Source of the DNA: CAYHWW01 sp964360145 | GTDB taxonomy: Bacteria > Bdellovibrionota > UBA1018 > CAYHWW01 | Length of the DNA: 5,006 nucleotides | Assembly (NCBI GenBank): GCA_964360145.1 | Contig: CAYHWW010000222.1 | Location: forward strand, 1-5,006 | Reading direction: 5' to 3' | Part shown: positions 1-4,951 of the stretch, one piece after another | Layout: every line of letters begins with the position of its first letter | How positions within the stretch are numbered: position 1 is the stretch's first letter | Translations under genes and position numbers: made by a program | The notes under the pieces: model-generated | What the model saw: the letters and a program-made list of their open reading frames with translations, nothing else | What the model was told of the DNA's origin: nothing | Database searches by the model: none

Positions 1-287
1 CCCTGCAACGCTACTGTCGGGAAGCTGCTGTAACGGTCATAGGAACTCACGGGCTGCGACACTCAGCCTCGGAGATATACATGGAGCACGGAGGCAGCCG
101 TGACGATCTGAGGGTGCTCTACAGGCATTCCTCGGGAGCGGTCACGGACACTTACGTGCATGACAACGGAAGTCGCCTGGAGAAGGTGGCTCGCAAGGTG
201 AACTTGCGCGTCATTAAGGGCGCAGGGGAACAGCAGTGTTCCCAAAATGTTCCCAAGCAGCAAGAAAATGAAGTGCAGTCAGGATGA
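1..287 (+). CDS. Tyrosine recombinase (phage/island integrase), C-terminal part, 5' end outside window
   Basis: The frame is open from base 3 with no start, so only the last 94 residues are present. They hold the C-terminal half of the tyrosine recombinase catalytic domain. An H-x-x-R box (HGLRH, bases 48-62) supplies the second catalytic arginine. 23 residues after that arginine comes a histidine within YRHSS, and 9 residues later the nucleophile tyrosine in DTYVH. These spacings match the family. About 40 residues follow the tyrosine; the last 25 or so are polar, Gln-rich and unlike the core, as is common in integrase tails. Enzymes of this family cut and rejoin DNA at att sites to insert or excise mobile elements. 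The gene points at the 3' end of a tRNA-Ser gene 46 bases downstream, which is the expected attachment site. An ATG at base 81 lies inside the catalytic domain and is not a real start. Whether the upstream part is intact cannot be seen. Confidence 0.88.
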   Translation, partial: LQRYCREAAVTVIGTHGLRHSASEIYMEHGGSRDDLRVLYRHSSGAVTDTYVHDNGSRLEKVARKVNLRVIKGAGEQQCSQNVPKQQENEVQSG

Positions 288-296
288 AGTTTCATC
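283..296. repeat. Perfect short inverted repeat over the integrase stop codon
   Basis: Two 6-base arms, GATGAA and TTCATC, flank a 2-base centre, and the integrase TGA (285-287) lies in the left arm. There is no T tract after it, so it is not a convincing intrinsic terminator. It could be a protein-binding site near the attachment region, or chance. Confidence 0.35.
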
Positions 297-333
297 ACGG
301 ACCGCCGTTACTGCACTGATAATGTAGAAGAAA

Positions 334-423
334 TGGCGAAGGGGCAGAAGTTGAAACCCACGTTACCCGTTAAGGTAAACACGCTTTCGAGGCGTGCTGT
401 TTCAACCACTCACACACCCCTCC
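334..423 (-). tRNA. tRNA-Ser(CGA), T arm abnormal; possibly hybrid or pseudo-tRNA
   Basis: Read on the minus strand from base 423, the gene is 90 nt including CCA, the normal size for tRNA-Ser. The acceptor arms GGAGGGG and CCCCTTC pair over 7 positions with one G-U, followed by discriminator G (typical of Ser) and encoded CCA (336-334). The D stem is TGT/ACA and the D loop contains GG. The anticodon stem CACGC/GCGTG encloses loop CTCGAAA, giving anticodon CGA (389-387), which reads UCG. A long variable arm pairs TTACC with GGTAA, as expected for a class II tRNA. The T arm is wrong: GTGGG (361-357) faces TTCTG (349-345), giving only one Watson-Crick pair, two wobbles and two mismatches. The loop TTTCAAC lacks the conserved C56. 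The identity is clear but function is doubtful. An integrase gene ends 46 bases beyond the 3' end, so recombination may have replaced this part. It could also be a sequencing or assembly error. Confidence 0.85.
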
Positions 424-444
424 GGGCACCATCAGATCCTGAGT

Positions 445-472
445 TTTATTCGCTTTTGCGTCATGACGTCAA
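445..472 (-). promoter_or_regulatory. Candidate sigma-70 promoter of the tRNA-Ser gene
   Basis: On the minus strand, TTGACG (472-467) is followed after 16 bases by AATAAA (450-445). The first matches the -35 consensus at 5 of 6 positions and the second matches the -10 at 4 of 6. Transcription would start near base 438, giving a leader of about 15 nt before the tRNA 5' end at 423, which is reasonable for a tRNA gene. The -35 overlaps a perfect palindrome, TGACGTCA (464-471). Confidence 0.5.
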
Positions 473-498
473 GTCTATCTCCATGATAGCCCAAGGCT

Positions 499-1173
499 AT
501 GAGCGCCGCTGAAAGTCCTTCTGAGAAAGTCCCAGAATCATCCAAGAAAGCCCGTATCCGGCTCGCCCCCTCCTTCTGGACCCATGACTTCGGCGTCCCT
601 TTCTCCGACGACGTGCAGCCTTCAAGCCTCTTTCTGAAAAACCGCCACTACCTTGTCGTGGACATCGAAACCCAGAAAACCTTCGACGAAGTGGGCGGTA
701 AAGAGCACTTCGACAAGCTCGGCATCTCGGTGGCCTGCGCCTATGACTCGAAAACCGGCGAGTTCCTCTCCTACACCGAAGACAAAATCCCCGAGCTCAA
801 CAAGCTCTGCAAAGAGCGCCTCGTCGTGGGCTACAACATCGTGGGTTTCGACTTGAAGGTCATGGCGGCCTACGGCCTCGACTCCCGCAAACTCGATGTC
901 TTCGACATCATGTTGGACGTGCAGAACACCTCGGGCTGGCGCTTCGTCAGCCTCGATAAAATCGCTCGCGCAACCCTCGGCACCGCGAAAAGCGCCGACG
1001 GCTTGCAAGCGGTGGCCTGGTATCGCGAGGGCAAGATCGATAAAATCATCGAGTATTGCTTAAAAGACGTCGAGATCACCCGGGATGTCTTCACCCACGG
1101 TATGAAGCACGGCCACATCAAGATCACCCGCGCCGAGGGAGACCCCACCGTGGTGCCGGTGCAGTGGAATTAA
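499..1173 (+). CDS. Standalone DEDDy-type 3'-5' exonuclease (RNase H-like fold) protein
   Basis: This 224-residue protein has the three exonuclease motifs of the DnaQ-like superfamily in order. Exo I is VVDIET with D55 and E57. Exo II is GYNIVGFD with N113, F117 and D118. Exo III is EYCLKDV with Y186 and D190, so the Y-x3-D spacing makes it a DEDDy enzyme. The family removes nucleotides from 3' ends of DNA or RNA with two metal ions; this protein's substrate cannot be told. The closest type I recognise is the YprB/PolB-exonuclease-like group, often annotated only as ribonuclease H-like and sometimes fused to helicases. Here no partner domain is present. Residues 1-20 are polar and probably disordered, and no signal peptide or membrane segment is seen, so it is likely cytoplasmic. 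An in-frame stop at 487-489 leaves ATG 499 as the first possible start. The nearby AAGG (493-496) is only 2 bases away, too close for a normal ribosome binding site, so initiation is poorly explained. Confidence 0.82.
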   Translation: MSAAESPSEKVPESSKKARIRLAPSFWTHDFGVPFSDDVQPSSLFLKNRHYLVVDIETQKTFDEVGGKEHFDKLGISVACAYDSKTGEFLSYTEDKIPELNKLCKERLVVGYNIVGFDLKVMAAYGLDSRKLDVFDIMLDVQNTSGWRFVSLDKIARATLGTAKSADGLQAVAWYREGKIDKIIEYCLKDVEITRDVFTHGMKHGHIKITRAEGDPTVVPVQWN

Positions 1174-1174
1174 G

Positions 1175-1741
1175 TTACTGCGCCTTCCACTTGATCGAAC
1201 ACCCCATGGACGGTGTCTGCGCCGTCCCGGGCTCTTCGCCGGTGAGCAACGCATCCAGGGCCGCGGCAAGGTCGCGTTTCACAACCTTCGCGGGCTCTTG
1301 CCAGTTGTCATCCATGCGGCCCCGGTAGCGCAGTTTCATTTCGCCATCGAATAAAAAGAAATCCGGCGTGCACACGGCGCCGTAGGCCTTCGCCACCGCC
1401 TGAGTCCCGTCGACTAAGTAGGGGAAGGTGAAGCCATGGCCACGGTGCTGCTCTTTCAGTTTATCAAAGGAGTCTTCAGGGGAGTACGCGGCATCATTGC
1501 TGCAAATGGCCACGAAGGCGGCGCCCCGTGGTGCGAACTCCCGCGCTAAAGCCGCGAGGCGGTCATTGATGGCCTTCACATAGGGGCAATGATTGCAGAT
1601 GAACATCACCAGCAGTGCGCGGCACCCGGCAAAATCACCGAGGCTCACAGTGGTTTCAGTGCGTCCGTCCCCGGTGCCCTTCAACGTGAAGTCCGGTGCT
1701 TTCGAGCCCAGTGGGACCATCTCGGAATAGGTGAGTGCCAT
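1175..1741 (-). CDS. Thioredoxin-like / AhpC-TSA family protein with CxxC motif
   Basis: This 188-residue protein has a peroxiredoxin/redoxin-type thioredoxin fold. The N-terminal APDFTL (15-20) is typical of AhpC/TSA proteins. The active site FICNHCPYV contains C49 and C52 as a CxxC pair, and T125-P126 is the expected cis-proline site, preceded by C124. The conserved tail PSMGCSIKWK (177-186) is characteristic of this subfamily and adds C181. No signal peptide is present, so it should be cytoplasmic. It probably acts as a thiol-disulfide oxidoreductase or peroxiredoxin-like reductase; the partner is unknown. Length is complete for the family. The start at 1741 has no visible Shine-Dalgarno sequence, and neither does the next Met, M8; the longer form is preferred because residues 1-8 look family-like. 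An extended -10 element (1748-1756) lies just upstream. The stop codon is one base from that of the convergent exonuclease-like gene. Confidence 0.88.
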   Translation of the reverse strand: MALTYSEMVPLGSKAPDFTLKGTGDGRTETTVSLGDFAGCRALLVMFICNHCPYVKAINDRLAALAREFAPRGAAFVAICSNDAAYSPEDSFDKLKEQHRGHGFTFPYLVDGTQAVAKAYGAVCTPDFFLFDGEMKLRYRGRMDDNWQEPAKVVKRDLAAALDALLTGEEPGTAQTPSMGCSIKWKAQ

Positions 1742-1747
1742 TGCCGA

Positions 1748-1756
1748 TTTATAGCA
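1748..1756 (-). promoter_or_regulatory. Candidate extended -10 promoter of the thioredoxin-like gene
   Basis: On the minus strand the sequence TGC-TATAAA matches the extended -10 form TGn-TATAAT except for its last base. No recognisable -35 is found about 17 bases upstream, which is tolerated when the TG extension is present. Transcription would begin around 1742-1740, essentially at the ATG (1741-1739). This implies a leaderless or near-leaderless mRNA and agrees with the lack of a ribosome binding site. Confidence 0.42.
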
Positions 1757-1770
1757 GCAGAGCGCCCACG

Positions 1771-1794
1771 GCGGGAAGGGGCAAAGGGTCCCGC
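1771..1794. repeat. Short inverted repeat in the divergent intergenic region
   Basis: GCGGGA (1771-1776) and TCCCGC (1789-1794) are exact complements with a 12-base spacer. The repeat lies between the divergent thioredoxin-like and phosphoribosyltransferase genes, in GC-rich DNA where such pairs arise easily by chance. No T tract follows, so it is not a terminator. Confidence 0.25.
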
Positions 1795-1843
1795 GGCCTC
1801 GGGTTGTGCTGGGCTTTTTCGACTCATTGCGAGAGCCATCATT

Positions 1844-1866
1844 GCCTCTGCTTGCGTTGCAGGGGC
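1844..1866. repeat. Imperfect 8-base inverted repeat upstream of the sigma-54-like site
   Basis: GCCTCTGC (1844-1851) and GCAGGGGC (1859-1866) match as an inverted repeat at 7 of 8 positions, with a 7-base spacer. The repeat ends 10 bases before the candidate -24 element. It could be an operator; a typical sigma-54 activator site would lie further upstream. Confidence 0.3.
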
Positions 1867-1876
1867 GCGGCGTGAC

Positions 1877-1893
1877 TTGGCACTGATCTTGTA
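1877..1893 (+). promoter_or_regulatory. Candidate sigma-54 (-24/-12) promoter of the phosphoribosyltransferase gene
   Basis: TTGGCAC, five bases, then TTGTA matches the RpoN consensus TTGGCAC-N5-TTGCA except at one position. The -24 GG is at 1879-1880, and the -12 dinucleotide, ten bases later, is GT instead of the strongly conserved GC. Transcription would start near 1902-1904, leaving a leader of about 20 nt that contains the ribosome binding site. I see no good sigma-70 promoter as an alternative. The GC to GT change is the main reason for doubt. Confidence 0.38.
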
Positions 1894-1912
1894 CTTAACG
1901 TGGGATTAGAGA

Positions 1913-1916
1913 GAGG
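1913..1916 (+). promoter_or_regulatory. Shine-Dalgarno of the phosphoribosyltransferase gene
   Basis: GAGG lies in a purine-rich run (1908-1917). It is 3 bases before the ATG at 1920 but 6 bases before the adjacent in-frame ATG at 1923. The second ATG is therefore the better-placed start, shortening the protein by one residue. Confidence 0.6.
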
Positions 1917-1919
1917 GTT

Positions 1920-2615
1920 ATGATGTTGAGTTCAAGGCAAGAGGACCGTGCCCCCTTCCGTGACCGCACCGACGCGGCCCAGCAGCTGTTAGGGCTGCTC
2001 CGCGAGTATGAGGGTAAACACCCGTTGATACTCGCCATCCCCAGGGGTGCCGTGCCCATGGCGCGGATCATCGCACGGGAACTCAAGGGCGATCTTGACG
2101 TGATTCTCGTCCGCAAGATTGGCGCTCCGGAGAATTCTGAATTCGCCATTGGCGCCGTTACCGAGGCAGGCGAGGTTATTCTCAGCGAGCATGGCAAGCG
2201 CATGCCGTTGCCCAGCGGCTACATCGACAGCATCGCAAAACGGGAGGTCCAGAAGCTCAAGGCCCGCCGTAAGCTCTATGCGCGTTATGCCCCGGTTGTC
2301 CCCTGTCACGACCGCACGGTGATCCTTGTGGATGACGGCATTGCCACGGGCCAGACCATTTTGGCGGCGGTGACCGCCCTCCAGGAGGAGTGCGCAGGTC
2401 AGATTATTGTTGCCTCCCCAGTAGCATCTACGTCGGCCTACGACATGCTGGCTCGGGTGGCGGACCGCATGGCCGTGCTCCGAGTGGAGCCAGAACTCCG
2501 TTCCGTGGGGGAGTTTTACAGCGACTTTTCCCAGGTGACCGAAGAAGAGGTCATCAAGGCCTTGGTGGAGCAGCAGAAAGCCCAGGGGGCTGGAGGCGAA
2601 GAGTTGGTTTGGTGA
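1920..2615 (+). CDS. Type I phosphoribosyltransferase-domain protein
   Basis: The 231-residue product is a PRTase-fold protein. An N-terminal FRDR segment (13-16) leads into the core. AIPRGAVPMA (39-48) and VRKIGAPENSEFAIGAV (64-80) are the conserved blocks of a bacterial family usually annotated only as phosphoribosyltransferase. The 13-residue PRPP-binding loop VILVDDGIATGQT (134-146) carries the paired acidic residues D138-D139 and the G-x-T-G-x-T turn. Type I PRTases transfer ribose phosphate from PRPP to a base or related acceptor; the acceptor here is unknown, and this family is not a clear match to apt, hpt, pyrE or comF. No signal or membrane segment is seen, so it is cytoplasmic. Two tandem ATGs occur and the second (1923) is better spaced from GAGG. 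The gene stands alone, with a sigma-54-like promoter candidate upstream. Its Trp codon and TGA stop overlap the 3' end of the opposing tRNA-Lys gene by 6 bases. Confidence 0.88.
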   Translation: MMLSSRQEDRAPFRDRTDAAQQLLGLLREYEGKHPLILAIPRGAVPMARIIARELKGDLDVILVRKIGAPENSEFAIGAVTEAGEVILSEHGKRMPLPSGYIDSIAKREVQKLKARRKLYARYAPVVPCHDRTVILVDDGIATGQTILAAVTALQEECAGQIIVASPVASTSAYDMLARVADRMAVLRVEPELRSVGEFYSDFSQVTEEEVIKALVEQQKAQGAGGEELVW

Positions 2616-2685
2616 GACCGGACGGGGTCGAACCGTCGACCCTCTCATTAAAAGTGAGATGCTCTACCGACTGAGCTACGGTCTC
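2610..2685 (-). tRNA. tRNA-Lys(TTT)
   Basis: Read on the minus strand from 2685, this is a complete 76-nt tRNA. The acceptor stem GAGACCG/CGGTCTC pairs perfectly, with discriminator A and an encoded CCA (2612-2610). The D arm contains AGCTCAGTCGGTAGAGC. The anticodon stem TCTCA/TGAGA encloses CTTTTAA, anticodon TTT, decoding AAA/AAG. The T arm GACGG/CCGTC encloses the canonical loop TTCGACC. The gene looks fully functional. Its 3' discriminator and CCA overlap the Trp and stop codons of the phosphoribosyltransferase gene on the other strand. Confidence 0.97.
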
Positions 2686-2708
2686 AAACCTGACGCGGTA
2701 AGGCATGG

Positions 2709-2738
2709 CTTATAGTAGCTAACCCCCGATGCCGTCAA
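2709..2738 (-). promoter_or_regulatory. Sigma-70 promoter of tRNA-Lys
   Basis: On the minus strand, TTGACG (2738-2733) and TATAAG (2714-2709) each match the -35 and -10 consensus at 5 of 6 positions, with an 18-base spacer. Transcription should begin near 2702, about 17 nt before the tRNA 5' end at 2685. This is the best promoter in the window. Confidence 0.68.
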
Positions 2739-2749
2739 CGAAATTGACG
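2733..2749. repeat. Inverted repeat CGTCAA-N5-TTGACG at the tRNA-Lys -35
   Basis: CGTCAA (2733-2738) and TTGACG (2744-2749) are exact complements with a 5-base spacer. The left arm is the tRNA-Lys -35 on the minus strand. The right arm is a plus-strand -35-like hexamer, but no -10 lies at the proper distance from it. It may be a back-to-back promoter relic, an operator or chance. Confidence 0.35.
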
Positions 2750-2803
2750 CTCTTTTTTGCCGCTGGATTGACGGGATGAAACTGGAGATATACGCATTGC
2801 GTC

Positions 2804-4951
2804 ATGATGCGTAATTTCTTGGTTTTGACGTGCCTTTTCATCCCTGGATTTGCTTTCAGCGCAGGGAGTGAAACAATAAGCTGCGTACGTATGCTGAACC
2901 CCCCTATTCTTCTTGAAGATTCAAACCCCCTCCTTGAGCAGTCCACGCTGCCCTTCGGTGCCCTCCCCTTTGATCGCATTGAAACCAAGCACTTCAAGCC
3001 CGCCCTGCACATTGGCCTCCAACGCTCCCGGGTGCGTCTTGCCGCCCTCCGCGCTGTGACCGCCGCCCCCACCTTCGCCAACACCATCGAGGCCATCGAG
3101 GATTTAGACGAGCCCCTAGCCCAGGCCGCCGGCATTTTCGGTGATTATCTCTCCATGAATTCCAATCCCGAGTTGGAAGCCGTGGCAAAAGAGATAAACC
3201 CGCAGCTTGCGAAGTTCAGTAACGACATTTTCTTCGATCACGCCCTCTTTCTGCGGGTGAAGACCATCTACGAAGGCCGCGCCGCATTGGCCCTCACCGT
3301 GGAACAGCAGAAGCTGCTGGAGAACACCTACCGCGCCTTCATCCGCAACGGCGCACTGCTGGATGCCGAGCAAAAGGCCCGGGTGGCTGTCATCGATGCC
3401 GAGTTCGCTACTCTTGGCGAGACCTATAAGAACAACCTGAACAAAGCCGTGAAGGACTACGAGCTCGTCATCACCGACCGCGCTCGTCTCGCAGGCCTCC
3501 CTGAGGGGGCCATCGCCGCGGCGGCGGAAACCGCGAAGAAAAAAGGCAAGCCCGAGGGGAGCTGGGTCTTCACCCTCCAAGCCCCCAGCATGATGCCCGT
3601 GGTGACCTATGCGGAAGACCGTGCGCTCCGCGAGGAAATCTGGCTCGCTTCCAACACCAAGGCCAGCAGTGGCGAGAACGACAACCGGCCCTTGGCGCTG
3701 ACCATCGCCCAACGTAGTGGCGAGCGCGCCCGCATTTTGGGCTACGCCACCCATGCCCATTACACCACCGAAGACCGCATGGCTCACCATCCCGACACGG
3801 TGACCACGTTCTTGAACCGCCTGGCCGATGTGTATCGCCCCGCCGCCCAAAGGGACTTGGCGGATCTGCAGGCCTTTGCTGGCCACCCCATCGAGCCCTG
3901 GGATTCCGCCTATTACTCCGAAAAAATCCGGGAGCAGCGCTATGGCTATTCCGAAGAGGAGCTGCGTCCCTACTTCGATTTGAAGAACGTCATCAAGGGC
4001 GTCTTCTTTGCCGCGACCAAGCGCTACGGCGTGACGTTCCATGAGCGCACCGATCTGCCCAAGTGGGACCCTTCCGTCACCGTGTATGAAGTCCGCGATG
4101 CCGATGGTTCCCATCTCTCGCTCTTTTACCTCGACCCCTTCCCCCGGGACTCCAAGCGCTCCGGTGCCTGGATGAACCAGTTGCAAGGTGGGGGGTTGTT
4201 TGAGGGCAAGCTCCGTCGCGCCCATGTGGTCAACGTGGGGAATTTCACTCCTCCCGTGAAGGAAGGCGACCCTGCGCTGCTGACGCTGGATGAAGTGACC
4301 ACTGCGTTCCATGAAATGGGCCACGCGCTGCACGGCATTGTTTCCAAGACGCGCTATCGCTCCCTCTTCGGCCCCAATGTGGCCTGGGACTTTGTGGAGC
4401 TGCCCTCCCAAATGAACGAGCAATGGGCCACGGTGCCTGAGGTGCTCGATGTGATGGCGCTCCACCATGAAACGGGCCAGCGTATCCCCGCCGAGCTCGT
4501 CGCCAAGGTGAAGAAGGCAGAGACGTTCCAAGCGGGCTTCATCGGGCTGCGCCAAATCAGCCTTGGGATGCTGGACTTCGCCTGGTACAGCCGCGACCTG
4601 AGTGGTCTGCATTCGGCTGATGACGTGGAAGCCTACGAAGACCAGGCCATGGCGCCCTATCGTGTGTTGCCCCGCAAGCCGGGCACGTTCATGTCGACGT
4701 CTTTTAGCCATATCTTCGCAGGCGGTTACGCCGCGGGCTATTACAGCTACAAGTGGGCCGACGTGCTCGCCGCGGACACCTTCGCCATGTTTGAGCGTGA
4801 AGGCGTGTTCAACCCCGTAACTTCGGCTCGGTTCCGCCAGGAAATCCTGGAGCGTGGCGGCAGCGAGGACGCAGTGGTGATCTATCGCCGTTGGCGCGGT
4901 CAGGATGCGGATCCTAACGCTCTACTGCGCCGCGAAGGCCTACTCCCTTAA
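2804..4951 (+). CDS. dcp: M3-family zinc metallopeptidase, peptidyl-dipeptidase Dcp / oligopeptidase A type
   Basis: The 715-residue protein has the full M3 fold. The zinc site is HEMGH (H503, E504, H507) with the third ligand E532 in DFVELPSQ, 25 residues after the second histidine. The substrate-binding block GGYAAGYYSYKWADV (640-654), with H636 just before it, is also present. The N-terminal NPLL...STLPF...PFDRI pattern resembles Dcp, which removes C-terminal dipeptides; oligopeptidase A is the alternative, so the symbol is tentative. Known relatives are about 680 residues. The extra length is N-terminal: residues 1-22 have a basic start, a hydrophobic run (FLVLTCLFIPGFAF) and a possible cleavage site after S19, suggesting Sec export to the periplasm. 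The first roughly 29 codons are more AT-rich than the rest. An in-frame stop at 2777-2779 limits the start to 2804, 2807 or the Met at 2891, which would give a cytoplasmic form. None has a good ribosome binding site; GGAG (2784-2787) is 16 bases from 2804. Confidence 0.93.
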   Translation: MMRNFLVLTCLFIPGFAFSAGSETISCVRMLNPPILLEDSNPLLEQSTLPFGALPFDRIETKHFKPALHIGLQRSRVRLAALRAVTAAPTFANTIEAIEDLDEPLAQAAGIFGDYLSMNSNPELEAVAKEINPQLAKFSNDIFFDHALFLRVKTIYEGRAALALTVEQQKLLENTYRAFIRNGALLDAEQKARVAVIDAEFATLGETYKNNLNKAVKDYELVITDRARLAGLPEGAIAAAAETAKKKGKPEGSWVFTLQAPSMMPVVTYAEDRALREEIWLASNTKASSGENDNRPLALTIAQRSGERARILGYATHAHYTTEDRMAHHPDTVTTFLNRLADVYRPAAQRDLADLQAFAGHPIEPWDSAYYSEKIREQRYGYSEEELRPYFDLKNVIKGVFFAATKRYGVTFHERTDLPKWDPSVTVYEVRDADGSHLSLFYLDPFPRDSKRSGAWMNQLQGGGLFEGKLRRAHVVNVGNFTPPVKEGDPALLTLDEVTTAFHEMGHALHGIVSKTRYRSLFGPNVAWDFVELPSQMNEQWATVPEVLDVMALHHETGQRIPAELVAKVKKAETFQAGFIGLRQISLGMLDFAWYSRDLSGLHSADDVEAYEDQAMAPYRVLPRKPGTFMSTSFSHIFAGGYAAGYYSYKWADVLAADTFAMFEREGVFNPVTSARFRQEILERGGSEDAVVIYRRWRGQDADPNALLRREGLLP

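Noticed and set aside
63..263. Minus-strand 66-codon frame opposite the integrase end
   Set aside because: The plus-strand frame carries the recombinase active-site pattern; this one is its shadow.
375..400. Apparent plus-strand anticodon arm with loop TTTCGAG, suggesting a tRNA-Arg(TCG)
   Set aside because: The arm is the complement of the minus-strand tRNA-Ser anticodon arm. On the plus strand there is no matching acceptor stem, T arm or CCA.
333..512. 59-codon plus-strand frame starting at ATG 333
   Set aside because: It runs antisense through the whole tRNA-Ser gene and its promoter, and ends inside the next gene; its product resembles nothing I know.
622..1148. Minus-strand and alternate-frame open frames over the exonuclease-like gene
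   Set aside because: The plus-strand frame contains all three exonuclease motifs; the others are composition shadows.
1795..1822. Possible intrinsic terminator before the short T run at 1815-1819
   Set aside because: No stable stem directly precedes the T run, and no plus-strand gene ends just upstream.
1989..2648. 219-codon minus-strand frame over the phosphoribosyltransferase and tRNA-Lys
   Set aside because: It crosses the tRNA gene and is antisense to a clear PRTase; no domain is recognisable.
3116..4711. 531-codon open frame on the minus strand inside the metallopeptidase gene
   Set aside because: It lies entirely antisense to a gene with a full set of M3 motifs. Its Gly/His/Val-rich product shows no family features, and long antisense frames are expected in GC-rich genes.
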